64,000 bases of DNA from Arthrobacter livingstonensis (GCF_003219815.1 NZ_QJVD01000010.1:106262-170261), one strand, 5' to 3'. Positions 32,407-40,846 are shown, counted from the stretch's first letter. Notes: generated by a model from the sequence alone, not told the origin. Program-made: numbers and translations.

Positions 32407-32565
32407 CATAGGCAGCGTAAAGGAGACCGCAAGGCCGCCTGCGATCCCCTTGCTCGCACGCTCGCACTGGGCCCCACATGCGGGAGGGACCCAGTGCGAG
32501 CGCGCAAGCAAAGGGAGGGGCGCTTGGGGAATAGGGGCCGAGGGAATGCCGGTCCGCTGCCGGGT
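32407..32565. repeat. GGCC-centred element split by a long hairpin
   Basis: The left half (about 32,410-32,446; GGCAGCGTAAAGGAG ... AAGGCCGCC) and right half (GGCCGAGGGAATGCCG, about 32,546-32,561) match the two ends of the element at 15.2-15.4 kb and 42.53-42.60 kb. Between them is a 26-bp inverted repeat (32,450-32,475 with 32,486-32,511, three mismatches) with a 10-nt loop. The hairpin also lies about 55 nt past the stop of the response regulator and could act as its terminator. Confidence 0.65.
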
Positions 32566-33221
32566 TAGAGCAGGCGGCGGTCGGCAGCCCAACGGGTGAG
32601 CTCGTGGCGGGAGGACAGCTGGAGTTTGCGCAGCACAGCGGAGACATGGGATTCCACGGTCTTGATGGAAATGAACAGCGCCTTCGCCACCTCCTTGTAG
32701 GAATACCCGCGGGCGATCAGGCGCATGACTTCCAGTTCGCGGGCGGAGAGCCTGTCCAGCTCGTCCTCCACGGCGACTTCGGCCGTGCCAAAGGCGTCCA
32801 GCACAAAACCTGCCAGCCGCGGGGAAAACACTGCATCGCCCCCGGCGACCCGGCGGACGGCGTCCGAGATCTCTGCCCCGGAAATCGATTTGGTCACGTA
32901 GCCCCGGGCGCCGGCACGGATTACCGAGACCACGTCCTCGGCGGAGTCTGAAACGCTCAGTGCCAGGAACTTCACCTGGGCCAGCAGCCCGGCGCACCCG
33001 GCGATCACTTCCCGCCCGCCCTGTCCGCGGCCTCCGGGCAGGTGGACGTCCAGCAGCACCACGTCCGGGCTGTGTGCGGCAACCGCGGCAATGGCCTCCT
33101 CCACCGTGGCGGCCTCTGCCAGCACGTGGATGTCCGCGGCGAGATCGGCCTTGAGCCCCGAGCGGAAGATGGCGTGGTCATCCACCACAACCACCCGGAT
33201 GGGCCGTGCTGCCTCTGTCAT
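32565..33221 (-). CDS. LuxR/NarL-family response regulator
   Basis: 218 residues. The receiver domain has DD at 14-15, phospho-acceptor D58 (VVLLDVHLP) and a conserved lysine (YVTKSIS, about residue 110). The C-terminal LuxR-type HTH is [20 protein letters not shown] then [14 protein letters not shown]. Its start overlaps the stop of the upstream histidine kinase by 4 nt, so the two are cotranscribed and form a cognate pair. By analogy to LiaSR it probably responds to envelope stress. Confidence 0.93.
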   Translation of the reverse strand: MTEAARPIRVVVVDDHAIFRSGLKADLAADIHVLAEAATVEEAIAAVAAHSPDVVLLDVHLPGGRGQGGREVIAGCAGLLAQVKFLALSVSDSAEDVVSVIRAGARGYVTKSISGAEISDAVRRVAGGDAVFSPRLAGFVLDAFGTAEVAVEDELDRLSARELEVMRLIARGYSYKEVAKALFISIKTVESHVSAVLRKLQLSSRHELTRWAADRRLL

Positions 33222-34543
33222 TTCGTCTCCTCTGCAGTCGGGGTCCCGCTGCGCGGTCCTGGGCTGTGCGTGGCCAGAGCCGGCAGGTGCAGGCGCACCT
33301 CGGTGCCTTCCTGGGAACTAATGATCTCAGCCGAGCCGCCATTGCGCTGCATGCGTCCGACGACGGACTCCCGGACTCCCAGCCGGTCCGCCGGCACTGC
33401 GGCCGGATCAAAGCCGGCACCCCTGTCCTTGACAAACACGTCAACGCCGGACGGGGACGCCTCCACGTAGACGGACACCGCGGTTCCACCATGGCGGACC
33501 CCGTTCAGCACGGCCTCGCGCGTGGCCTGGACCAGGGCCCGCATCGCTTCGCCCAGCTCGGCGTCCCCCACAGTCACCAGTTCCACGGGCTGGCCGTGGA
33601 GGTCCTCGACCTCGGCGCACACCGCCTTGATGCCGGCTACGAGCTTTCCGGGATCCTGCCCCGCATCCTGATAGATCCAGCTGCGCAGTTCGCGTTCCTG
33701 GGCGCGGGCCAGCCGGCTGACATCCTGCGGGGAATCGGCCCGTTTTTGGATCAGGGCCAGGGTCTGCAGGACCGAGTCGTGCAGGTGGGCTGCAATTTCC
33801 GCCCGCTGCGTTTCGCGGATGCGCCCCGCACGCTCGCCCTGGAAGTCGCGCCAGAACTTCAGCGCCCAGGGGGCCAGCACCAGACCGACGCCGGCCAATA
33901 CGGCCAGCGACGCCACGACGGAGGCCCACACCAACGCCCACGACCCCGAGCCCGTCACGATGATGAGCACGCCAGCTGCCACCAAGACGATTCCGGCGGC
34001 AAATCTGACGATGGACCAGGGCGTGTCCATCTTGGCTGCGTTGAGCAGGCCCACGCGCCGGGTGGCGTCCAGCTGCATCCAGGCCAGGACAGCACCGGCG
34101 GCAATGACAGCCAGGGGAATGACCGTGCCAAGGTTGAGATTCACCCCGGCCCGGGCGCTGAACAACAGAAACGCCACAACCACCAGCGCGCCACCGATCA
34201 GGATTTCCTTCAGTCCCACCGATGCGCCCCGCCGTCGGGAAGCAGCATGGCGTGTTGGGGGAATCCCTCCCGTGCCGGCGTCCCCGGTGGGCGCCGGACG
34301 GAACAGCTTGAGGCGGGGGTTGCCGTCGTCGTCCAGGCGGCGGGTACCTGTTGCGGCATCATCGCCGGCCAGCGGCACCAAAATCCACAGCCAAGCATAG
34401 AAAACCAGCCCGGCACCGAAAATGAAGCAGGCACCGGCCATGATGGCGCGGACAGTGCCCACCCTCATGCCGAGGTGATCGGCCAGGCCCGCGCACACGC
34501 CTGCCACCATGCGGTCCGCTGACCGGTACATCTTTGCGCTCAT
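33218..34543 (-). CDS. PspC-domain sensor histidine kinase
   Basis: 441 residues. An N-terminal PspC domain (RSADRMVAGVCAGLADHLGM, about 6-60) includes one membrane segment. Four to five further hydrophobic segments (about 50-210) follow. The HisKA_3 dimerisation motif AAHLHDSVLQTLALIQ (His near residue 250) precedes a HATPase domain with GAGFDP near the end. The PspC fusion points to sensing membrane or envelope stress. It is the first gene of an operon with the LuxR-type regulator and is divergent from a PspC/LiaF-like gene. Confidence 0.9.
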   Translation of the reverse strand: MSAKMYRSADRMVAGVCAGLADHLGMRVGTVRAIMAGACFIFGAGLVFYAWLWILVPLAGDDAATGTRRLDDDGNPRLKLFRPAPTGDAGTGGIPPTRHAASRRRGASVGLKEILIGGALVVVAFLLFSARAGVNLNLGTVIPLAVIAAGAVLAWMQLDATRRVGLLNAAKMDTPWSIVRFAAGIVLVAAGVLIIVTGSGSWALVWASVVASLAVLAGVGLVLAPWALKFWRDFQGERAGRIRETQRAEIAAHLHDSVLQTLALIQKRADSPQDVSRLARAQERELRSWIYQDAGQDPGKLVAGIKAVCAEVEDLHGQPVELVTVGDAELGEAMRALVQATREAVLNGVRHGGTAVSVYVEASPSGVDVFVKDRGAGFDPAAVPADRLGVRESVVGRMQRNGGSAEIISSQEGTEVRLHLPALATHSPGPRSGTPTAEETK

Positions 34544-34661
34544 GGTTCAATCCAAGCACGCCCGGAGCAGGCCCGCAGTGTTTCCAAGGGTTGCATCAGG
34601 GTTCTTTCAGGGTCACCCCCGATGGTGGGGCGGCGGCCCGGCAGGACACCATTGAACCATG
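34541..34661. promoter_or_regulatory. Divergent control region of the LiaFSR-like locus
   Basis: Three direct repeats AGGGTT, AGGGTT and AGGGTC start at 34,587, 34,598 and 34,609, an exact 11-bp period (one helical turn). This suggests cooperative regulator binding. The two divergent start codons are embedded in an 11-bp inverted repeat (CATGGTTCAAT at 34,541-34,551 and its complement at 34,651-34,661). Confidence 0.55.
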
Positions 34662-36146
34662 AACGACACCCATGGAAGCCAGCAGCCGGAACCCGGCGAC
34701 GCGCCACAGCCCAACGATCAGGACCAACCCCAGCAGCCGCCACACCAGGGACCAGCCGCACCCCCGGGTCCGGCGCCGCAGGAAAGCGCCCGGTTCTTCA
34801 CCTGGCTGCGCTCCCTCGGTGTGCAGCGCGGGAGCAGCCGCTGGGTGGGCGGCGTGTGCAGCGGCCTCGCCGACCGCTGGGGCATCGACCCCGTGATCGT
34901 CCGCGGCCTCACAGTGGTTCTAACCATCTTCTTTGGCATTGGCCTGCTCGCCTATGGGGTGGCCTGGGCCCTTCTGCCCGAACCCGACGGCCGCATCCAT
35001 GTCGAGCAGGTGGGCCGCGGACACTGGTCCACCGGCATGACCGGGGCCGCAGTGGCCACATTCCTTGGCCTCGCCGGCCCGGGGCAGGGCGTGGTCTGGG
35101 ACGGCCACGGCGGCTGGTTCCCGTGGCCGGTGCTGTGGGTTGCCGGCATCGTCGCCGTCATCGTCTGGGCCGTGAACCGCGGTAAGGGTGGGCGTACACG
35201 CCCGGCGCCCGGCCAGCAGCAGCACTTTGCCGCCCCCGGGCGGGCCCCCGGCTATGATCCTGTGCAGGTTCCCGGTCCGGTTCCCGGTCAGCCTGCTGGG
35301 CAGGCTCACGGGCAGGCTCCCGGCCCGATTCCGGGTCCCTATTCCGCGGAACGGCTGACCCGCAGCGTCAACAGCTGGACCGAGCGCAATCTCGGCGCAT
35401 CCGGCCCCCTCGGCACCAACGGCCCGCTCGGCGCAGCTGGCCCACTCGGCACCAACGGCCTGCTGGGCCCCCACGGCCCGCTGGCCCTCAAACAGCGGAC
35501 ACCCCGGCTCGGCGCCGCCGCTAGCCTGCTGTCCCTGGGCCTGGCCGTCATGGCGGGCGCCCTGCTGCTCATTCTGGACGCGTCCGGCGTCCTGGACCTG
35601 CATGGCTACCAGGCGGCCGCGGCGGCCGCTGTCGCAGCCATCACGGCAGGGCTGGCCATCATCATCTCGGGAATTCGGGGCCGCACAGCGGGCGGTGTGG
35701 GCACCTTTGCCATCATCGCCCTGGTGGTCGCCGGGCTGCTGAGCATGATCCCCCAACACGGTCAGTGGACGCCCCTGGTCCACCAGTCCTGGGCACCCAC
35801 CAGCGTCAGTGCCGCCCAGGACGGACTCACCGTGGTGCTCGGCAACGCCACCGTTGACCTGACAAAGCTCGACGCCGGCACCCCCTTGGAGGCGGACGTC
35901 CTGATCCCCATCGACCTAGCGGCCTCACAGGTGGTCATCAAGGTGCCCACCAGCATTCCGGTCACCATCAAGAGCGACCTGGCCGCCGCTGCCCTGAGGG
36001 TGCAGGGCAGGGACGGCAACGACGGCAACGCACTCGTGCAAAGCTCCACCACACGCATCAATCCCGATGCGACAGGAAACGGGCTGGTGGTCACCCTTGA
36101 CGGGGCCGCCGGCAACGTCACCATCGTCCCCGTAGCCGGAAAATGA
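34659..36146 (+). CDS. PspC-domain membrane protein, LiaF-like C-terminus
   Basis: 495 residues. A Pro/Gln-rich N-terminus (1-45) precedes a PspC domain (SSRWVGGVCSGLADRWGI, about 58-110). Then come a low-complexity linker with repeats of PGPVPGQ and GPLGTNG (about 190-270), several membrane helices (about 280-370), and a C-terminal beta-rich domain (residues ~390-495; LTVVLGNATVDLT, VVIKVPTSIPVTIKS) like the LiaF/DUF2154 cell-envelope domain. LiaF proteins inhibit a cognate LiaS-type kinase, and the divergent PspC-kinase fits this. Function by analogy only. Confidence 0.85.
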   Translation: MNDTHGSQQPEPGDAPQPNDQDQPQQPPHQGPAAPPGPAPQESARFFTWLRSLGVQRGSSRWVGGVCSGLADRWGIDPVIVRGLTVVLTIFFGIGLLAYGVAWALLPEPDGRIHVEQVGRGHWSTGMTGAAVATFLGLAGPGQGVVWDGHGGWFPWPVLWVAGIVAVIVWAVNRGKGGRTRPAPGQQQHFAAPGRAPGYDPVQVPGPVPGQPAGQAHGQAPGPIPGPYSAERLTRSVNSWTERNLGASGPLGTNGPLGAAGPLGTNGLLGPHGPLALKQRTPRLGAAASLLSLGLAVMAGALLLILDASGVLDLHGYQAAAAAAVAAITAGLAIIISGIRGRTAGGVGTFAIIALVVAGLLSMIPQHGQWTPLVHQSWAPTSVSAAQDGLTVVLGNATVDLTKLDAGTPLEADVLIPIDLAASQVVIKVPTSIPVTIKSDLAAAALRVQGRDGNDGNALVQSSTTRINPDATGNGLVVTLDGAAGNVTIVPVAGK

Positions 36147-36181
36147 ACCGGCAGCCGGAAAACAGGAACTTGGAGAAGGCA

Positions 36182-36484
36182 ATGAACAACCCCACTGAAC
36201 CCCTCAACATCCCCGACAAGCCCCAGGGCCCCGCCGCCGGTGCCGAAAACGTCACCCTGGGCACGGACACCACCAAGCACGCGGCGCCCGCCGAACCCAC
36301 ACATCCGGTGCGGGCCGGCACCATGGTTTGGGGCGCCGTCGTGGTGGTGATTGGTGTCCTGGTGATCATCACGCGGCAGTCCGGCCTGCAACTCGACACC
36401 GGACAGGCGTCCATGTGGCTGCTCTTTGGCGCGGGCCTGGCCATGGTGGCGGGCGGCGCCGTGAACGTGCTGCGGCGCAAGTAG
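36182..36484 (+). CDS. Small two-helix membrane protein of the LiaFSR-like locus
   Basis: 100 residues from the ATG at 36,182, chosen because GGAGAAGG lies about 6 nt upstream. An in-frame ATG at 36,143 overlapping the previous stop (ATGA) would add 13 residues. A hydrophilic N-terminus is followed by two membrane helices (TMVWGAVVVVIGVLVIITR and WLLFGAGLAMVAGGAVNVL). No family recognised. Probably cotranscribed with the PspC/LiaF-like gene. Confidence 0.75.
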   Translation: MNNPTEPLNIPDKPQGPAAGAENVTLGTDTTKHAAPAEPTHPVRAGTMVWGAVVVVIGVLVIITRQSGLQLDTGQASMWLLFGAGLAMVAGGAVNVLRRK

Positions 36485-36546
36485 GCACTGGACCGCCCGG
36501 GGAAGTCCAAGGACCGGCGGGAAGTTGCCCCCGTCACACGACCGTC

Positions 36547-36570
36547 TAGAATGTCCTAGAGAGGAGCTCA
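36547..36570 (+). promoter_or_regulatory. Promoter -10 and Shine-Dalgarno upstream of pfkA
   Basis: TAGAAT (36,547-36,552) is a good -10 box. GAGGAG (36,561-36,566) is a strong Shine-Dalgarno 4 nt before an ATG at 36,571. That ATG is not in the pfkA frame, which starts 52 nt later. Confidence 0.5.
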
Positions 36571-36622
36571 ATGGTGCGCTCGGCCCACATTGACCCCATC
36601 CCCTCGAAGGACCTTATTCCCC

Positions 36623-37648
36623 ATGAAGATTGGTATTCTCACCAGCGGCGGCGACTGCCCCGGCCTCAATGCCGTGATCCGCGGCATCGTGTTGAAGGGC
36701 ATCAAGAGCTACGGCCACGAATTTGTTGGCTTCCGCGACGGCTGGCGGGGTGTGGTGGAGGGCGACATCATGGACCTGCCCCGCCAGATGGTCAGGGGCA
36801 TTTCCAAGCAGGGCGGAACCATTTTGGGCACCTCCCGCACCAATCCCTTTGAAGGCAACGGCGGCCCGGAGGTCATCAAGGCCCACATGGACCGCCTGGG
36901 AATTGACGCCATGATCGCCATCGGCGGCGAAGGCACACTGGCTGCGGCGCGCCGCCTCACGGACGCAGGGCTGAGGATTGTGGGCGTGCCCAAGACCGTC
37001 GACAACGACCTCGACGCCACCGACTACACCTTCGGCTTTGACACGGCAGTGCAAATTGCCACCGAGGCGATCGACCGCCTGCGGACCACGGGCGAATCGC
37101 ACCACCGCTGCATGATTGCCGAGGTCATGGGGCGCCACGTTGGCTGGATCGCCCTCCATGCGGGCATGTCCACCGGCGCGCACGCCATTTTGATTCCCGA
37201 GCAAAAGACCAGCATGGACCAGATTGTCGAATGGGTGCAGGAAGCCCACGACCGCGGTCGCGCACCCCTCGTGGTGGTGGCCGAGGGGTTCGTGCCCGAC
37301 CACCAGGACTCCGCGCATTCCGAGCGCGGCCTGGACACCTTCGGGCGCCCGCGGCTGGGCGGCATCAGCGAACAGCTAGCCCCGGAGATTGAGGCCCGCA
37401 CCGGCATTGAAACCCGCGCCACCATCCTGGGCCACATCCAGCGCGGCGGAGTCCCCTCCAGCTTTGACCGCGTCCTGGCCACCCGCCTGGGCATGGCCGC
37501 CGTGGACTCGGTCGTCGAGGAACGCTGGGGCACCATGGTGGCGCTCAAGGGCACCGAGATTGAGCACGTGCCGTTTGAAGCGGCGCTGGGCAACCTAAAA
37601 ACGGTCCCGCAGCACCGCTACGACGAGGCCGCGATCCTTTTCGGCTGA
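36623..37648 (+). CDS. pfkA: ATP-dependent 6-phosphofructokinase
   Basis: PfkA commits fructose-6-phosphate to glycolysis. 341 residues, starting M-K-I-G-I-L-T-S-G-G-D-C-P-G as in actinobacterial group III enzymes. The phosphate-binding GGEGT (glycine, not aspartate, after the Glu) and PKTVDNDL point to ATP rather than pyrophosphate as donor. MGRHVGW and the C-terminal GHIQRGG are intact. The start has only a distant AAGGA; the strong ribosome binding site lies further upstream in another frame. A terminator follows about 95 nt downstream. Confidence 0.93.
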   Translation: MKIGILTSGGDCPGLNAVIRGIVLKGIKSYGHEFVGFRDGWRGVVEGDIMDLPRQMVRGISKQGGTILGTSRTNPFEGNGGPEVIKAHMDRLGIDAMIAIGGEGTLAAARRLTDAGLRIVGVPKTVDNDLDATDYTFGFDTAVQIATEAIDRLRTTGESHHRCMIAEVMGRHVGWIALHAGMSTGAHAILIPEQKTSMDQIVEWVQEAHDRGRAPLVVVAEGFVPDHQDSAHSERGLDTFGRPRLGGISEQLAPEIEARTGIETRATILGHIQRGGVPSSFDRVLATRLGMAAVDSVVEERWGTMVALKGTEIEHVPFEAALGNLKTVPQHRYDEAAILFG

Positions 37649-37743
37649 CACTGCCCACTTGCCGTCCCGAACAATTGCTGGCACGGTTCGTCGGCCACCT
37701 GGCAAGCGTGGGCCCCACCCTGCCCTGCCCAGATACACAAACG

Positions 37744-37777
37744 CCCACCCCGCAGCGATGATTTGCTGCGGGGTGGG
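37744..37777 (+). terminator. Terminator-like hairpin after pfkA
   Basis: A perfect 13-bp stem (37,744-37,756 with 37,765-37,777) has an 8-nt loop. No strong U-run follows. Confidence 0.65.
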
Positions 37778-37794
37778 GCCACACGCCCGCGGGA

Positions 37795-37849
37795 CCCCGG
37801 CTGACGCGCCGGCGCCAGCCGGGGAGGGCGTGTGGACTAGCCTTTAAGA
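37795..37849 (+). promoter_or_regulatory. Promoter module shared with mshD; leaderless start
   Basis: A GC-rich inverted repeat (CCCCGGCTG 37,795-37,803 with CAGCCGGGG 37,816-37,824) runs into 25 nt (37,819-37,843) that match 23 of 25 bases of the mshD promoter. It ends in the -10 box TAGCCT, 6 nt before the ATG. Transcription should start at or next to the A of ATG. Confidence 0.65.
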
Positions 37850-38566
37850 ATGACTTTCGATGTAAGTTCCGCCGCGATCGTCCGGCTCGCCTGGGAGCGC
37901 GGGCTGGGCCTGCCCGCCGATTCCCTGGTGAACAGCTCTTCCGCCGGCCGCATCACACACGTTGAGGACTCCGGATCACTGACGTTTCTGCGCCTCTGGG
38001 ACCAGGCCGTCCTGACCGGCCCCGCCGAGCTGCTTCACGCCGCGCAGGCCTACAGCGACGACGAGCTCAGCGACCACGCCAACATGCTCCGCCTCACCCG
38101 GGATTTTGGCGGCCGCGGCCACGGCACCCAGACGCTGTATTACGCCGATGACCTGCCGTTGCACCAGCCGCCCGGCACCGTCATGGTCTCGCACGGCCAT
38201 CCGGATGCCGAGGCGCTGGCGGCGCTGTGCCCACCCGACGACGTGAACGACGTCGGGCTGGCAGGGCTGCCGCACAAATTCACGGTCATGGAATCCCCCG
38301 AGCCCGACGCCGGCCCGCTCGCCTGTGCTGCCTACGCCGAGTTTGCGGGGCTGCTGGCACAGTTGGGAACCCTGGTGGCACCGAAGTTCAGGCGCCGCGG
38401 GCTGGGCGGGCTGGCGACCGAAATCGCCGCGCACGAGGCGCTGGCGGCCGGCTTGATTGTCCAGTGGCGGGCGGACGTCAACAATGCACCCGCCCACGCA
38501 CTGGCCATGTCAACCGGTTTTAGTGTCGCGGGACTTCAGACTTCGGTTGCCCTTGTGCCCCGTTAA
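37850..38566 (+). CDS. GNAT-family N-acetyltransferase
   Basis: 238 residues. The C-terminal half carries the GNAT motif A (LGTLVAPKFRRRGLGGLATE, about residues 165-184) followed by NNAPAHALAMSTGF. The N-terminal half is a less conserved extension typical of bacterial GNATs of unknown substrate. No Shine-Dalgarno is present, and a -10 box lies 6 nt before the ATG. The last 47 nt overlap the 3' end of the convergent MFS gene. Confidence 0.85.
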   Translation: MTFDVSSAAIVRLAWERGLGLPADSLVNSSSAGRITHVEDSGSLTFLRLWDQAVLTGPAELLHAAQAYSDDELSDHANMLRLTRDFGGRGHGTQTLYYADDLPLHQPPGTVMVSHGHPDAEALAALCPPDDVNDVGLAGLPHKFTVMESPEPDAGPLACAAYAEFAGLLAQLGTLVAPKFRRRGLGGLATEIAAHEALAAGLIVQWRADVNNAPAHALAMSTGFSVAGLQTSVALVPR

Positions 38567-40025
38567 ACTCCGCATAAATAGCGTCCACGGCACGCGGCTT
38601 GGCGAAGAGCAGCGCCATCACCCCGCCCACCAGCACCACCATGGCCGGCAGGATCATGGACTGGCCCATCGCCGTGGCGAAGCCGGCCCGCAGGAACTCG
38701 GGCAGCTGGCCGCTGGCGCCGCTGGCACCCTGGCTGGCGCCGGCGGGCATTTCGGCCGCCAGCCGGGCTCCGATCAGTGCCGCGATGGCAGCGGAGCCCA
38801 GGACCGAGCCGATCTGCCGGGTCGTGTTGTAGATCCCGGCACCGGCTCCGGCCTCGCGCGGACCCAGGTTGCGGGTGGCCGTGGTCGAGAGCGGGGCCCA
38901 AATGCCGGAGCTGGCAATGCCGAGAAGGCCGCTGGGGAGCAGGAACAGCCAAATTGCCGTGTCCGCGTTCATTAGCGAGGAGGTCCACAGCAGCGAAACC
39001 GCCATAAGGACGAAGCCGGTAAACGCCACGTAGCGCGGGTTGACGATGTCAACGAGCTTGCCCACAAACGGCGCCAGCACGCCGGAGAACAACGCCATGG
39101 GGACCATCATGAGGGCCGACTGTGTCGGTGACATGCCACGGACCAGCTGGTAGTAGAAGAACAGCGGCAGGCTCATGGCGGTGACGGTGAAGCCCATGGT
39201 GGTGATGGCGGCATTCGCCAGCGAAAAGTTGCGCACCTTGAACAGGTGCAACGGCACCAGCGGTTCGCCCTTATTGACGGCCTGCCAGACGATAAACAGG
39301 GCAAGGAAGACGATTCCGGCAATGATCAGACCCCAGACGGAAATCGGACCGGCGATGGTGCCCCAGTTGTACTTTTCACCTTCCTGGATGCCAAAGACGA
39401 GCATGAACAGGCCGATGGAGCTCAGCGCGACGCCAAGAAGGTCAAACTTGTGGTCGTGCGTCTTGAGGGACGGCACCAGGCGCACGGCCAGGATGAAGGC
39501 CACGATGCCCACCGGTACGTTGACGAAGAAGATCCATTCCCAGCCCAGGCCATCCACCAGGACACCGCCCAGGATGGGGCCCACCAGCATGGCCACGCCA
39601 GCGGTGGCGCCCCACAGGCCCATGGCCGGACCGCGCTTGTCGGGCGCAAAGATGCGGGTGATCACGGCCATGGTCTGCGGCGTCATCAGGGCCGCCCCGA
39701 GGCCCTGGACCGCACGGGCCAAGATCAGCATGCCGATGCTGCCGGAAAGCCCGCACCACAGGGACGCCAGCGTGAACACGCTCAAGCCGATGAGGTACAG
39801 GTTCTTGGGACCATATTTGTCACCCAGCCGCCCCGTGACCAGCAGGGGGACAGCGTAGGCCAGCAGGTAGGCGCTGGTGACCCAAATGACGGAGTTGATG
39901 TCCGTGTTCAGGCCCTCCATGATCTTTGGGTTGGCCACCGAGACGATGGTGGAGTCGACCAGAATCATGAAGAAGCCCAACACGAGCGCCCATAACGCGG
40001 GCCACGGTTTTGCCACGGTTTCCAT
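38520..40025 (-). CDS. MFS multidrug transporter, DHA2 (EmrB/QacA) type
   Basis: A 501-residue proton-coupled drug efflux pump with about 14 transmembrane segments. It has motif A-like GRLGDKYGPKNLY after TM2 and the DHA2 antiporter motif C region GPILGGVLVDGLGWEWIFFV. The N-terminal aspartate of TM1 (ILVDSTIVSVA) is conserved. The gene follows a PadR regulator by 10 nt, so it is probably induced by its own substrates. Its 3' end overlaps the convergent GNAT gene. Confidence 0.92.
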   Translation of the reverse strand: METVAKPWPALWALVLGFFMILVDSTIVSVANPKIMEGLNTDINSVIWVTSAYLLAYAVPLLVTGRLGDKYGPKNLYLIGLSVFTLASLWCGLSGSIGMLILARAVQGLGAALMTPQTMAVITRIFAPDKRGPAMGLWGATAGVAMLVGPILGGVLVDGLGWEWIFFVNVPVGIVAFILAVRLVPSLKTHDHKFDLLGVALSSIGLFMLVFGIQEGEKYNWGTIAGPISVWGLIIAGIVFLALFIVWQAVNKGEPLVPLHLFKVRNFSLANAAITTMGFTVTAMSLPLFFYYQLVRGMSPTQSALMMVPMALFSGVLAPFVGKLVDIVNPRYVAFTGFVLMAVSLLWTSSLMNADTAIWLFLLPSGLLGIASSGIWAPLSTTATRNLGPREAGAGAGIYNTTRQIGSVLGSAAIAALIGARLAAEMPAGASQGASGASGQLPEFLRAGFATAMGQSMILPAMVVLVGGVMALLFAKPRAVDAIYAEFNGAQGQPKSEVPRH

Positions 40026-40035
40026 GCATTGTTCC

Positions 40036-40641
40036 TTAAAGTTTCGTTCGTGCCAAATGGTCGAAAAATTCGGGCTGCTGCCACGGCAGCGCGCCGGAGG
40101 TGATGTCTGAGCACAGCTGGCGAATCCAGGCCAGCTCCGCGCGGATGATGGCCTGTTGGTACAACACTTCGATCCAGAACCTTTGTTCCACGTCCCTGGC
40201 CCGGGCCATGTGCGCGTCTAACTCCAGCTCGGCCAGGTGCGCTTCGAGGGCACCCAACCGTTCGCCCAACAGGTCAAGCACGACGCCGGACGGAAGGTTA
40301 TGTGCCTCGGCAATCCCCTGCGGGAAACTGGGGTATTCGGTGGCGGGCCGGGCCAGGAGCTCCTTAAGCCGACGCTCCAGCGCGTCCCGGCCGGCCGGCA
40401 GAATGGCATACGTGGTGCGTTCGGGCCTGTTGCCGTCCCTGTCGGTGCCAACCGTTTTCACCAGATCGGCCTCCGCGAGCCTGCCCACGGTGTGATACAG
40501 GGTGCCTGGCTTGACCTTGACAAGCCTGTCCTCATGCCTCTGGATGAGGAGCTGGTACATCTCATAGGGGTGCATGGGGCGTTCCGCCAGCAGTCCAAGG
40601 GCGGCAACGCCCAAGGGGGTGAGTTGTTTCTCTGCCGCCAT
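40036..40641 (-). CDS. PadR-family transcriptional regulator
   Basis: 201 residues. The N-terminal winged helix (TPLGVAALGLLAERPMHPYEM, then KPGTLYHTVGRLAEADLV) is the PadR fold. The C-terminal coiled-coil helix region (about 100-185, ALEAHLAELELDAHMARA) is the dimerisation domain. It lies directly upstream of the DHA2 pump in one transcription unit. An inverted repeat upstream is the probable operator. Confidence 0.92.
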   Translation of the reverse strand: MAAEKQLTPLGVAALGLLAERPMHPYEMYQLLIQRHEDRLVKVKPGTLYHTVGRLAEADLVKTVGTDRDGNRPERTTYAILPAGRDALERRLKELLARPATEYPSFPQGIAEAHNLPSGVVLDLLGERLGALEAHLAELELDAHMARARDVEQRFWIEVLYQQAIIRAELAWIRQLCSDITSGALPWQQPEFFDHLARTKL

Positions 40642-40662
40642 GTCCGCGTACCACCTTTCAAT

Positions 40663-40701
40663 CGCTAGTCCAGCAGAATTATTCCGCGTGGACTATTAGC
40701 G
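40663..40701 (-). promoter_or_regulatory. Candidate PadR operator
   Basis: CGCTAGTCCA (40,663-40,672) and TGGACTATTAGCG (40,689-40,701) are inverted, with a 3-nt insertion in the right arm. They lie 22-60 nt upstream of the PadR ATG, where the promoter should be. Confidence 0.55.
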
Positions 40702-40846
40702 TAACAGCGTCCCAGCCACGTTTGTTCCAGACTTAACTTCCTTTATTTACCCCGACCACGCCAGGGGCGTCACACCCTGCGGGAATGCCGCCCCCGCAGG
40801 GCATCCAAGCTGCCCGCGATGGCCGCTGCAGGCGAAGGCTGCGGCC

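Noticed and set aside
31800-32570. Insertion sequence or integrated element at the aminotransferase tail
   Set aside because: No transposase or integrase remnant and no clear terminal inverted repeats with target duplication were found; only repeats and a gene fragment.
31862-32647. Open frames crossing the TGCGCA array on both strands
   Set aside because: The translations are arginine/proline/cysteine-rich without recognisable motifs. They arise from repeat composition and end inside unrelated genes.
36900-37000. Pyrophosphate-dependent phosphofructokinase
   Set aside because: GGEGT has Gly where PPi enzymes have Asp, so the ATP-dependent type is favoured.
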